DNA of 64,000 nt. Source: Mesorhizobium sp. NFR06. Its GTDB lineage: Bacteria > Pseudomonadota > Alphaproteobacteria > Rhizobiales > Rhizobiaceae. The stretch spans positions 434,001 to 498,000 of the forward strand of contig NZ_FOVT01000001.1 in the NCBI RefSeq assembly GCF_900115245.1, given 5' to 3'. Position numbers and translations under genes: made by a program. The notes beneath the pieces are model-generated. The model was given only the letters and a program-made list of their open reading frames with translations. It was not told the origin of the DNA and ran no database searches. Shown one piece after another: positions 25,144 through 33,232 of the stretch (position 1 is the first letter of the stretch; each line of letters opens with the position of its first letter).

Positions 25144-26988
25144 ATGCCTGCCTATCGTTCCCGCACCACCACCCATGGCCGCAACATGGCCGGCGCCCGC
25201 GGCCTATGGCGCGCCACGGGCATGAAGGATTCCGATTTCGGCAAGCCGATCATCGCGGTGGTCAACTCCTTCACCCAGTTCGTGCCCGGCCACGTGCACC
25301 TGAAGGACCTCGGCCAGCTCGTCGCGCGCGAGATCGAGAAAGCCGGCGGCGTCGCTAAGGAGTTCAACACCATCGCCGTCGACGACGGCATCGCCATGGG
25401 CCATGACGGCATGCTTTATTCGCTGCCGTCGCGCGAGCTGATCGCCGATTCCGTGGAATACATGGTCAACGCGCATTGCGCCGACGCCATGGTCTGCATC
25501 TCCAATTGCGACAAGATCACGCCCGGAATGCTGATGGCCAGCTTACGCCTCAACATCCCGACCGTCTTCGTCTCCGGCGGCCCGATGGAGGCCGGCAAGG
25601 TGGTGCTGGCCGGCAAGGCGCAGGCGCTCGACCTTGTCGACGCCATGGTCGCAGCCGCCGACGACAAGATCTCCGACGAGGACGTCAAGGTCATCGAGCG
25701 CTCGGCCTGCCCGACCTGCGGCTCGTGCTCGGGCATGTTCACCGCCAATTCGATGAACTGCCTGACCGAGGCGCTGGGGCTGTCGCTGCCCGGCAACGGC
25801 TCGACTTTGGCCACCCATGCCGACCGCAAGCGCCTGTTCGTCGAGGCCGGCCATCTCGTCGTCGATCTCGCCCAGCGCTATTACGAGCAGGACGACGAAA
25901 GCGCGCTGCCGCGCAGCATCGCCTCCAAGGGCGCTTTCGAGAATGCCATGGCGCTCGACATCGCCATGGGCGGCTCGACCAACACGGTGCTGCACATCCT
26001 TGCCGCCGCGCATGAGGGCGACGTCGATTTCACCATGGAGGACATCGACCGGCTGTCGCGCAAGGTGCCGGTGCTGTGCAAGGTCGCGCCGGCCAAGTCC
26101 GACGTGCATATGGAGGACGTCCATCGCGCCGGCGGCATCATGGCGATCCTCGGCCAGCTCGACGAGGCCGGCCTGATCAACCGCGACCTGCCGACGGTGC
26201 ACACCGCAACCCTCGGCGAAGCGCTCGACCATTGGGACATAGCCCGCAGCTCTGCCGAGAATGTCCGCGACTTCTTCCGCGCCGCACCCGGCGGCGTGCC
26301 GACGCAGGTCGCCTTCAGCCAGGACCGCCGCTGGGACGAGCTCGACATCGACCGGGAAAAGGGCGTCATCCGCTCGGCAAAGACCCCGTTCTCGAAGGAT
26401 GGCGGCCTTGCGGTGCTGAAGGGCAATCTGGCGCTCGACGGCTGCATCGTGAAGACCGCCGGCGTCGATGAATCGATCCTGAAATTCACCGGTCCGGCCC
26501 GCGTCTTCGAAAGCCAGGACGCCTCCGTCAAGGCGATCCTCGGCAACGAGATCAAGGCCGGCGACATCGTCGTCATCCGCTATGAGGGACCGCGTGGCGG
26601 TCCGGGCATGCAGGAGATGCTCTACCCGACAAGCTACCTGAAGTCGAAGGGCCTGGGCAAAGCCTGCGCGCTGATCACCGATGGCCGCTTCTCCGGCGGC
26701 ACGTCCGGCCTGTCGATCGGCCACGTCTCGCCGGAAGCTGCCGAAGGCGGCGCGATCGGCCTGGTCCAGGAAGGCGACACGATCGAGATCGACATCCCCA
26801 ACCGCAGCATCCGCCTTGCCGTCAGCGATGCCGAGCTCGATGCCCGCCGCAAGGCGATGGCGGCCAAGGGCGCGGATGCCTGGAAGCCGGCGGAAAAGCG
26901 CAAGCGCAAGGTGACGACGGCGCTGCGCGCCTACGCCGCCTTCGCCACCAGCGCCGACAAGGGCGCTGTGCGGAAAGTGCCGGAGTGA
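25144..26988 (+). CDS. ilvD: dihydroxy-acid dehydratase
   Basis: A 614-residue iron-sulfur dehydratase of the IlvD/Edd family. The Fe-S ligand cysteines are in [14 protein letters not shown] and [31 protein letters not shown]; the C-terminal barrel has [19 protein letters not shown] and [21 protein letters not shown]. It converts 2,3-dihydroxy-isovalerate and its methyl homologue to the 2-keto acids in valine, isoleucine and leucine synthesis. Length matches IlvD (about 615) rather than the sugar-acid dehydratases, supporting this assignment. Single gene; a GC-rich repeat follows the stop. Confidence 0.96.
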   Translation: MPAYRSRTTTHGRNMAGARGLWRATGMKDSDFGKPIIAVVNSFTQFVPGHVHLKDLGQLVAREIEKAGGVAKEFNTIAVDDGIAMGHDGMLYSLPSRELIADSVEYMVNAHCADAMVCISNCDKITPGMLMASLRLNIPTVFVSGGPMEAGKVVLAGKAQALDLVDAMVAAADDKISDEDVKVIERSACPTCGSCSGMFTANSMNCLTEALGLSLPGNGSTLATHADRKRLFVEAGHLVVDLAQRYYEQDDESALPRSIASKGAFENAMALDIAMGGSTNTVLHILAAAHEGDVDFTMEDIDRLSRKVPVLCKVAPAKSDVHMEDVHRAGGIMAILGQLDEAGLINRDLPTVHTATLGEALDHWDIARSSAENVRDFFRAAPGGVPTQVAFSQDRRWDELDIDREKGVIRSAKTPFSKDGGLAVLKGNLALDGCIVKTAGVDESILKFTGPARVFESQDASVKAILGNEIKAGDIVVIRYEGPRGGPGMQEMLYPTSYLKSKGLGKACALITDGRFSGGTSGLSIGHVSPEAAEGGAIGLVQEGDTIEIDIPNRSIRLAVSDAELDARRKAMAAKGADAWKPAEKRKRKVTTALRAYAAFATSADKGAVRKVPE

Positions 26989-27004
26989 GGTAGACTGCTG
27001 CGGC

Positions 27005-27104
27005 CCCTACCTCCCCCTTGTGGGGAGGTCGGACCGAAGGTCCGGGTGGGGGTCGACGCCGCACCCCGTCCCGCTGCTTCGCAGCGACCCTCCTCAGGGT
27101 CGGG
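27005..27104. repeat. intergenic hairpin cluster between ilvD and exporter gene
   Basis: Short GC-rich hairpins follow one another: CCTCCCCCTTGTGGGGAGG, then GGACCGAAGGTCC, then GCTGCTTCGCAGC, then CCCTCCTCAGGGTCGGG. It lies between two convergent genes and can stop or stabilise both transcripts. The TGTGGGGAGG core is shared with the element at 44924. Confidence 0.7.
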
Positions 27105-28901
27105 TTACGGCATCAGCTGATACTCGTAGAGCTTTTGATATAGCCCGCCCTGCTTGAGCAGGGTCTTGTGCGGACCGCTCTCCCGCACCTTGCCGTTCTC
27201 CAGCACCACGATCGTATCGGCTTGATGGACCGTCGACAGCCGGTGCGCGATCACGATCGTCGTGCGCCCGACGGTGAGCTGCTGCAGCGCATCTCGGAAC
27301 AGCGCTTCCGATTCGGCGTCGAGCGCGCTGGTCGCCTCGTCGAGCAGCAGGATCTCGGCATCGCGCAGCATGGCGCGCGCGATCGAGATACGCTGGCGCT
27401 GGCCGCCGGACAGCAGCGAGCCGTTCTCGCCCACCTCCGTCTCATAGCCCCTGGCCATGGCGCTGATGAACTCATGCGCATTGGCGGCCTTGGCGGCGGC
27501 GATCACGTCCTCGTCGGTGGCGTCCTCGCGGCCGAGGCGGATATTGTGCATGACGGTGCCGGCAAACAGGAACGTGTCCTGGCTGACATAGGCGATCTTG
27601 CGCCTGAGCGAATCGAGCGTCGCGAAGGAGATGTCCTGACCGTCGAACAGCACCCTGCCGGTCTGCGGGTCGTACATGCGCATGATCAGGTTGAGGATCG
27701 TCGACTTGCCGCTGCCCGACGGCCCGACCAGCGCCGTCATCCTGCCGGCGTGCAGCGTCAGGTCGAAGCCGTCGAAAACCGGCGGGCTCTCCGGATAGGC
27801 AAAGCTCACATTGTCGAAGCGGATTTCACCCGGGCCGGATTGCAGCGGCTTGGCGTCGGGCTTTTCGGCGAGCGTCAGCGGCCGGTCGGCGAGCTGGAAC
27901 ATCATGCGCACGCCGACGATGCCGGTCTCGAGCGAGATGCGGACTCGCGCCAGACGCTTTGCCGGCTCATAGGCGAGCAGCAGCGCGGCGATGAAGGCCA
28001 TGATGTTGCCCGGCATCTGGCCGCCCTGCAGCACCAGCAAACCGCTGACCAGCACGGCGCCGGCAATCGCTAGCCCGGCAAGGGTTTCCATCACCGGGCT
28101 GGTGGCGGCTTCCAGCGTGGCGATGTTGTTGGCGCGGTTCTCGACGTCCGAAACCGCCTTGTGCATGCGCTTGCGCATCGCGCCTTCGAGATTGAAAGAT
28201 TTGACGACGCGCACGCCGATCGCCGTCTCCTGCATCACATGCACGATCTGGCCGAGCGAGATGAATTCCATAGCCGCGATCCTGCGGACGCGCTTCAGGA
28301 TGCGGTTGACGCCATAGATCGCCACCGGCCCGACGACAAAGCAGATCAGCGACAGCGCCGGTTGTTGCCAGATCATGACGCCGACCAGGACGATCAACGT
28401 CACCAGGTCGCGCACGTAAGACGTGACGACGAGGTCGAGGACACTGCGCGCGGCCTGCGCGTTGTTGGTCATGCGGGCGATCAGCTCGGACGATGAGGTC
28501 GAATGATAGAATTCGATGCCTTGCGCCAGGATGCGATCGTAGATCTTGCGCTGCCGGTCGGCGATAATGGCGTTGCCGACGCGGCTCATGAAATAGGCCT
28601 GGACGAAGCTGGCAAAGCCCTTGAGCAGGAAGATCGCCGCCACGCCCCCCGCGATCAGGTTGACGCGGTCGAGCCTCTTGAAGACGACGAATTCATTGGT
28701 GATCTCGCGTAGGATCCAGGCGCTGGCGCCGGTCATGGCAGCCACCACCAGCATCGACACAATGGCGGCGCCATAGCCGAATTTGTGCTGGTGGAAGGAT
28801 TCCCTCACCAGCCTCGCGATGAGGCGCTGGTTTTCCGTCGAGCGGAAGAAGCGAAACAATGGCCGGTCCTGTGTCTGGCAGCAAGATTTCGGATTCGCCA
28901 C
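27105..28901 (-). CDS. MsbA-type ABC exporter, fused permease and ATPase
   Basis: A 598-residue half-transporter. Six membrane helices occupy about residues 40-320 (for example YGAAIVSMLVVAAMTGASAWIL and a pair near 265-310), with the intracellular loop SSSELIARMTNNAQAARSVLDLVV. The ATPase follows from about residue 355: Walker A GPSGSGKST, Q-loop VSQDTFLF, signature LSGGQRQRISIARA, Walker B ILLLDEATSALD and the H-loop IVIAHRLSTV. It works as a homodimer in the inner membrane, exporting lipids or lipophilic compounds; the MsbA-like order is a family-level call and the substrate is not proven. No partner gene is adjacent. Confidence 0.92.
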   Translation of the reverse strand: MANPKSCCQTQDRPLFRFFRSTENQRLIARLVRESFHQHKFGYGAAIVSMLVVAAMTGASAWILREITNEFVVFKRLDRVNLIAGGVAAIFLLKGFASFVQAYFMSRVGNAIIADRQRKIYDRILAQGIEFYHSTSSSELIARMTNNAQAARSVLDLVVTSYVRDLVTLIVLVGVMIWQQPALSLICFVVGPVAIYGVNRILKRVRRIAAMEFISLGQIVHVMQETAIGVRVVKSFNLEGAMRKRMHKAVSDVENRANNIATLEAATSPVMETLAGLAIAGAVLVSGLLVLQGGQMPGNIMAFIAALLLAYEPAKRLARVRISLETGIVGVRMMFQLADRPLTLAEKPDAKPLQSGPGEIRFDNVSFAYPESPPVFDGFDLTLHAGRMTALVGPSGSGKSTILNLIMRMYDPQTGRVLFDGQDISFATLDSLRRKIAYVSQDTFLFAGTVMHNIRLGREDATDEDVIAAAKAANAHEFISAMARGYETEVGENGSLLSGGQRQRISIARAMLRDAEILLLDEATSALDAESEALFRDALQQLTVGRTTIVIAHRLSTVHQADTIVVLENGKVRESGPHKTLLKQGGLYQKLYEYQLMP

Positions 28902-29032
28902 AAGGGCGAGAGGCGGCTTATAGAGCGAGTTGGAGCACCATGGAACCTTTCGGCCGCCGAGGAAAGAAAAGGCTGCGGCAAGCTGTCTTTTCGGCCACGA
29001 TGGGTGCCGATTCTCGAGAGGGGTGACGACAG

Positions 29033-30313
29033 ATGGATTTCGACCTCATCGTGCGCGGCGGCACGCTGCCGGATGGCAGCATTGCCGACATCGGCATCGC
29101 CGGCGAAACCATCCAGGCCATAGCGCCCAACTTGCCGGGCTCTTCGCCGACCGAAATCGACGCGCGCGGCAATCTCGTCTCGCCGCCCTTCGTCGACCCG
29201 CACTTCCACATGGACGCAACGCTGTCCTACGGCATCCCGCGCATCAACGCGTCAGGCACGCTGCTCGAAGGCATTGCGCTCTGGGGCGAGTTGAAGCCGC
29301 TTCTGACGCATGAGGCCGTGCGCGAGCGCGCGCTCGCCTATTGCGACTGGGCCGTGTCGATGGGTCTGCTTGCAATTCGCTCGCATGTCGATGTCTGCGA
29401 CGACCAGCTGCTCGCGGTGGAAGCCCTGCTCGACGTGAAGAAAACCGTCGCGCCCTATATCGACCTGCAACTGGTCGCCTTTCCACAGGACGGCCTCTAT
29501 CGCTCGCCGACGGCGCTCGACAACACCATCCGCGCGCTGGATATGGGCGTCGATGTGGTCGGCGGCATCCCGCATTTCGAACGCACCATGGCCGACGGCA
29601 CCCGCTCGGTGACGGAGCTTTGCGAGATCGCCGCCAGGCGCGGCCTGATGGTCGACATCCATTGCGACGAGACGGACGATCCGCTGTCGCGCCATATCGA
29701 GCAGCTGGCTTTTGAAACGCAACGGCTCGGCCTGCAGGGAAGGGTGGCTGGTTCGCACCTCACCTCGATGCATTCGATGGATAATTATTACGTTTCGAAA
29801 CTCTTGCCGCTGATCGCCGAGGCCGGCGTGTCAGCGATCCCCAACCCGCTGATCAACATCATGCTGCAGGGCCGCCACGACACATTCCCGAAGCGTCGTG
29901 GCCTGACCCGGGTCAAGGAGATGCAGGCGCTCGGCATCCGCGTCGGCTGGGGCCAGGACTGCGTGCTCGATCCGTGGTATTCGCTGGGCACCGCCGACAT
30001 GCTCGACGTCGCCTTCATGGGTCTGCATGTCGCGCAAATGTCGAGCCCGGCCGACATGGCGCGCTGCTTCGACATGGTCACCGATGTCAACGCCGCCATC
30101 ATGGGCCTCGACCATCTTGGCCTCGCCGTCGGCAAGCGGGCGAGCCTCGTCGTGCTCGATGCCGGCAATGCGATCGAGGCCGTTCGCCTGCGCCCCGAAC
30201 GTCTGTGCGTCATCGCCCGGGGCAAGGTCGTGGCCGAGCGGACCAGGCAGGAAACCAGGCTTTCGATTGCGGGCCGGCCTGAAACGGTCAACCGCAGGCA
30301 TAAAACGGCGTAG
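29033..30313 (+). CDS. cytosine deaminase-like amidohydrolase (CodA family)
   Basis: A 426-residue metal-dependent amidohydrolase closely patterned on E. coli CodA. Metal ligands are His57 and His59 (FVDPHFHMDAT), His210 (DIHCDE, with Glu213 as general acid/base), and Asp309 (WGQDCVLDPWY); His242 lies in GSHLTSMHSM. These match CodA His61/63/214, Glu217, His246 and Asp313 with a constant offset of four. The residue after the metal Asp, Asp314 in CodA, is Cys310 here; that position helps decide which pyrimidine or triazine is accepted, so cytosine, isocytosine or a related ring are all possible. The ATG follows GAGAGGGGTGACGACAG. Single gene with a palindromic repeat downstream. Confidence 0.88.
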   Translation: MDFDLIVRGGTLPDGSIADIGIAGETIQAIAPNLPGSSPTEIDARGNLVSPPFVDPHFHMDATLSYGIPRINASGTLLEGIALWGELKPLLTHEAVRERALAYCDWAVSMGLLAIRSHVDVCDDQLLAVEALLDVKKTVAPYIDLQLVAFPQDGLYRSPTALDNTIRALDMGVDVVGGIPHFERTMADGTRSVTELCEIAARRGLMVDIHCDETDDPLSRHIEQLAFETQRLGLQGRVAGSHLTSMHSMDNYYVSKLLPLIAEAGVSAIPNPLINIMLQGRHDTFPKRRGLTRVKEMQALGIRVGWGQDCVLDPWYSLGTADMLDVAFMGLHVAQMSSPADMARCFDMVTDVNAAIMGLDHLGLAVGKRASLVVLDAGNAIEAVRLRPERLCVIARGKVVAERTRQETRLSIAGRPETVNRRHKTA

Positions 30314-30371
30314 ATATCCGCGTCTCGGTTTGACCGGGCGCTTAGCGGGCGGACAGCGCTTTCGCCGGAGC

Positions 30372-30543
30372 TTCGTCATCCACGGGCGAAGCGGACGCGC
30401 AGACCCGAGGATCCATGCCGTGACTTCGCGCGAAGGGCGGAGGCGGCGCAGGACAAAGGTCGTTCTGCATCGCTGCAACGCCTGGAGGTAACGGCATGGG
30501 TTCTATGGTCCGCGCCGCATCGCTTCGCCATAGAATGACGAAG
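30372..30543. repeat. second, diverged copy of the 15.5-kb palindrome
   Basis: The element begins CTTCGTCATCCACGGGCGAA and ends with the complementary ATGACGAAG; its left arm shares the GCAGACCCGAGGATCCATGC core with 15503-15564, and the right arm holds GGTAACGGCATGG as in the other copy. Unlike the first copy, the right arm differs in the middle (TTCTATGGTCC), so the arms pair only partly. It occupies half of the 354-base gap between the deaminase and the EamA transporter; nothing else is seen there. Confidence 0.75.
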
Positions 30544-30667
30544 TCACGAGCGTTCCGGCCAATCGCGAACCATTCATGATGCTTTGCGCTCCGGCCAATC
30601 TCGATTCCCGCCGCTGGTCTTACGGATTTTGCTCGTCAAACCGGCCGCTTGCGGTTACGGAGCCGGC

Positions 30668-31591
30668 ATGGCCCTATCCCTTGCGCGCAATTTCACGATC
30701 AGGAACATGTTGCTCGCCGGCATCCTGTTGATGCTGGCCGGCGACTTCATGTTCGCGCTCAACGACGCGATGGGCAAATGGCTGGTCGCCTCCTTCTCCG
30801 TCGGACAAGTGGTGCTGATCCGCTCGGTCGGCGCCTTCATCGTGCTCGGCCCGATGATCGCCAACCAGGGCACGGCGAGGCTGTTTCACATGGATCGGCC
30901 GCTTTTGCAGGTGCTGCGTGTCGTGGCCACCACCACCGATACCGGGCTTTTCTACGCCGCGGTTGTGTACCTGCCGCTGGCCGACGTGATGAGCTTCTAC
31001 ATGGCCGGGCCGATCTACGTGGCTGCGCTGTCGCACCTGCTGCTCGGCGAAAAGGTCGGCTGGCGCCGCTGGCTGGCGATCCTGGTCGGCTTCTGCGGCG
31101 TGCTGATCATGCTGAAGCCGTCCTCGGCGGCCTTCTCCATGTCTTCAGCTTTCGCGCTGGTCGGCAGTATCGCCTTCGGCTTCGCCATCATCCTCAGCCG
31201 GCTCCTGCGGGGCACCAGCGACACGACTTTGGTCACCTGGCAGACCATCGGCACGCTGCTGGTCGGCGGCGCGCTCGCCATCGGCGCCTGGCGCACGCCG
31301 TCGGCGCTCGATCTCGGGGCCATGCTGTTGCTCGGCGTCGTCTCTTGCGCCGCGCATCTGATGATCACCCGGGCGCTGAAGCTGGCGCCGGCCTCGACGC
31401 TGGCACCGCTGCATTACAGCCTGCTTCTGTGGGCGGTGGTCTTCGGCCTGGCCTTCTTCGGCGACGTGCCCAGCCCGCGCATCCTGGTCGGCGCGGCCAT
31501 CGTCGTGCTTGCCGGCCTGTTCATCTTCCATCGCCAGAAAGTGGTCGAGACCGAGGTGCCGCCGGAGAACGTGCCGAAGGGCGTCAATTAG
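30668..31591 (+). CDS. EamA/DMT-superfamily transporter
   Basis: A 307-residue inner-membrane protein with ten predicted membrane helices in two EamA repeats: the first starts NMLLAGILLMLAGDFMFALNDAMGKWLV, and the pair-repeat ends with LPLADVMSFYMAGPIYVAALSHLLLGEKVGWRRWLAILVGFCGVLIML, a well-conserved region. A second repeat follows with TLAPLHYSLLLWAVVFGLAFFGDVPSPRILVGAAIVV. The substrate is unknown. The start is set at MALSLARNF; 28 further codons upstream are open but look like leader sequence. It overlaps the convergent kinase gene by 4 bases. Confidence 0.87.
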   Translation: MALSLARNFTIRNMLLAGILLMLAGDFMFALNDAMGKWLVASFSVGQVVLIRSVGAFIVLGPMIANQGTARLFHMDRPLLQVLRVVATTTDTGLFYAAVVYLPLADVMSFYMAGPIYVAALSHLLLGEKVGWRRWLAILVGFCGVLIMLKPSSAAFSMSSAFALVGSIAFGFAIILSRLLRGTSDTTLVTWQTIGTLLVGGALAIGAWRTPSALDLGAMLLLGVVSCAAHLMITRALKLAPASTLAPLHYSLLLWAVVFGLAFFGDVPSPRILVGAAIVVLAGLFIFHRQKVVETEVPPENVPKGVN

Positions 31592-32487
31592 CCGGCGCGC
31601 ACGGCGGCCAGATGGCGCGAAAACTCCGCCGTCTCCATCAGCGCCTTGCAGCGGGCGAAGCGGCCGTCGGCATAGGCGCGGAAATCGTCGACCGGATTGT
31701 CGTTGGCGAGCTGGATCAGGCCCCACAGCGTCCAGAGCAGGTCGCACATCGCCTTGTAGATGACGACGCGGCCGCGCTCTGCCGGCTTTGCCTCGCAGCC
31801 GAAATAGGCACGCATCATCTCCTCGTCCTGGCCCGCATCGAACTTGCCCTCGACCGAGAGATCGCCGAGGTCCCACAGCGGATCGTTCATCCCAGAATAT
31901 TCCCAGTCGACGATCCACATCCGGTCGCCCGTATCGAGGAAGTTTTCGCACAGCGGATCGCAATGGCAGGCGGCGAGCGGGATGGCATGCGCGGCAAGAG
32001 CCGTACGCACTGCACCTGCCTCGCGGACCACGTCGTGATAGCCGGCCGGCAGCGCCACATCCTTGGTCGACAAAACTCTGAGGTAGTCGTCGATCATCGC
32101 GAACAGTTCGAAGCGGAAGGGAAACACCGCGCCCGACATATGCAGCTTGCGGAAAGCCTCGCCGGCGCGCGCGGGGCTGCCCGGGCTCGCCTTGAATTTT
32201 TCGGGCGACATCGTCTCGGCGCCGGCGATGAAGCGCGTCGCCATCAGGCCGGATGCCGGATCGGCATAAAGCACTTCGGGGCTGACGCCGGCTTGGGCCG
32301 CCTCGCGCGCAGCCACCGCCTCATTGGCGCGGTTGACATATTCTTCCGTGCCCTTGCCGGGAATGCGCAGACACACATCGCCGGCCCTGTAGACCATGTT
32401 GGTGAGGCCGCCTAAACGCTGCAGCGGCCCATCATAGCCCGCCAGCACCGGAACAGCCGCCAGCGCCGCGCGCAGCTCGTCGGTCAT
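31588..32487 (-). CDS. choline/ethanolamine kinase-like phosphotransferase
   Basis: A 299-residue APH/ChoK-fold protein. The N-lobe contains RLGGLTNMVYRAGDVCLRIPGKGTEEYVNR; the catalytic Brenner-type motif is ACHCDPLCENFL (usually HxDxxxxN) and the metal-binding Asp is in IVDWEYSGMNDPLWDLGDLS. That last pattern, with the tryptophan-rich C-terminus (YKAMCDLLWTLWGLIQ), is typical of choline and ethanolamine kinases of the LicA type rather than antibiotic kinases. It likely phosphorylates an amino alcohol with ATP. The start at MTDELRAAL has AGGGGA upstream. A second, distantly similar kinase is encoded at 35683-36567. Confidence 0.85.
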   Translation of the reverse strand: MTDELRAALAAVPVLAGYDGPLQRLGGLTNMVYRAGDVCLRIPGKGTEEYVNRANEAVAAREAAQAGVSPEVLYADPASGLMATRFIAGAETMSPEKFKASPGSPARAGEAFRKLHMSGAVFPFRFELFAMIDDYLRVLSTKDVALPAGYHDVVREAGAVRTALAAHAIPLAACHCDPLCENFLDTGDRMWIVDWEYSGMNDPLWDLGDLSVEGKFDAGQDEEMMRAYFGCEAKPAERGRVVIYKAMCDLLWTLWGLIQLANDNPVDDFRAYADGRFARCKALMETAEFSRHLAAVRAG

Positions 32488-32586
32488 GTCGTGTCCCCTC
32501 ACGCCATTTGTCGCGGCTCAGACGGTTCCACAATTTTAGCGGCTTGGCTATCATCCGTGAACGAGAATCGGGCGTCGGGAGCGGCA

Positions 32587-33219
32587 ATGACAGATGGCAA
32601 GCACCACAGCGCGCTGGGCGCCGCCTACGCGGCCAAGCGGCCGGAGGAAGTGGCGGCGATCTATGACAGCTGGTCGCAGACCTATGACGCCGACATGTCG
32701 GCGGCCGGTTATCGCCATCCGACGATCTGCCTGGCGCTGTTGGCCCGGCACCTGCCGCGCGGCGCCGAACCCTTGCTCGACGCCGGCGCCGGCACCGGCC
32801 TGATCGGCGAATGGCTCGCCATCACCGGCTATCCGCAAGTCGAGGCGCTCGACATCTCGCAAGGCATGCTCGACAAGGCCGGGGCGAAAGGCGTCTATAC
32901 GGCGCTGCATCGCCTGGCCATGGGCGAAACTCTGCCCTTCGCCGACGGCGCCTATGCAGGGATTATTTCGGCGGGCGTCTTCACCTCCGGTCATGTCGGG
33001 GTCGAGGGGCTGGACGAGTTGATCCGCATCTGCCGCCCAGGCGGCGTCATTGTGCTGACCGTCAAGAACACGCTTTGGCATGCCGGCTTCGCCGAGCGCA
33101 TCGCCGGGCTCGAAGCTCAGGGCAGGCTGAGGCGGGTCGAGGAAACGCCGCCCTATGCGTCGATGCCGGGCGAAACCGATAACGTGCCGAGTAGGGGACT
33201 GGTGCTGCGCGTCAGCTGA
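32587..33219 (+). CDS. class I SAM-dependent methyltransferase
   Basis: A 210-residue Rossmann-fold methyltransferase. Motif I is LLDAGAGTGLIGEWLA, followed by VEALDISQGMLDKA (acidic residue for the ribose), GETLPFADGAYAGIISAGVF (motif IV-like) and LIRICRPGGVIVLTVKN (post-IV). The N-terminal PEEVAAIYDSWSQTYDADMSAAGYRHP is typical of the WBSCR27-like group. The methyl acceptor is unknown. The start at MTDGKHHSALG is chosen because the codons upstream overlap the promoter of the divergent kinase gene. It converges on the dehydrogenase gene (13-base gap). Confidence 0.85.
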   Translation: MTDGKHHSALGAAYAAKRPEEVAAIYDSWSQTYDADMSAAGYRHPTICLALLARHLPRGAEPLLDAGAGTGLIGEWLAITGYPQVEALDISQGMLDKAGAKGVYTALHRLAMGETLPFADGAYAGIISAGVFTSGHVGVEGLDELIRICRPGGVIVLTVKNTLWHAGFAERIAGLEAQGRLRRVEETPPYASMPGETDNVPSRGLVLRVS

Positions 33220-33232
33220 CCCGCTTCCGGGA

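Noticed and set aside
25543..26724. 393-codon antisense frame in ilvD
   Set aside because: Shadow of ilvD with no recognisable domain or ribosome-binding site.
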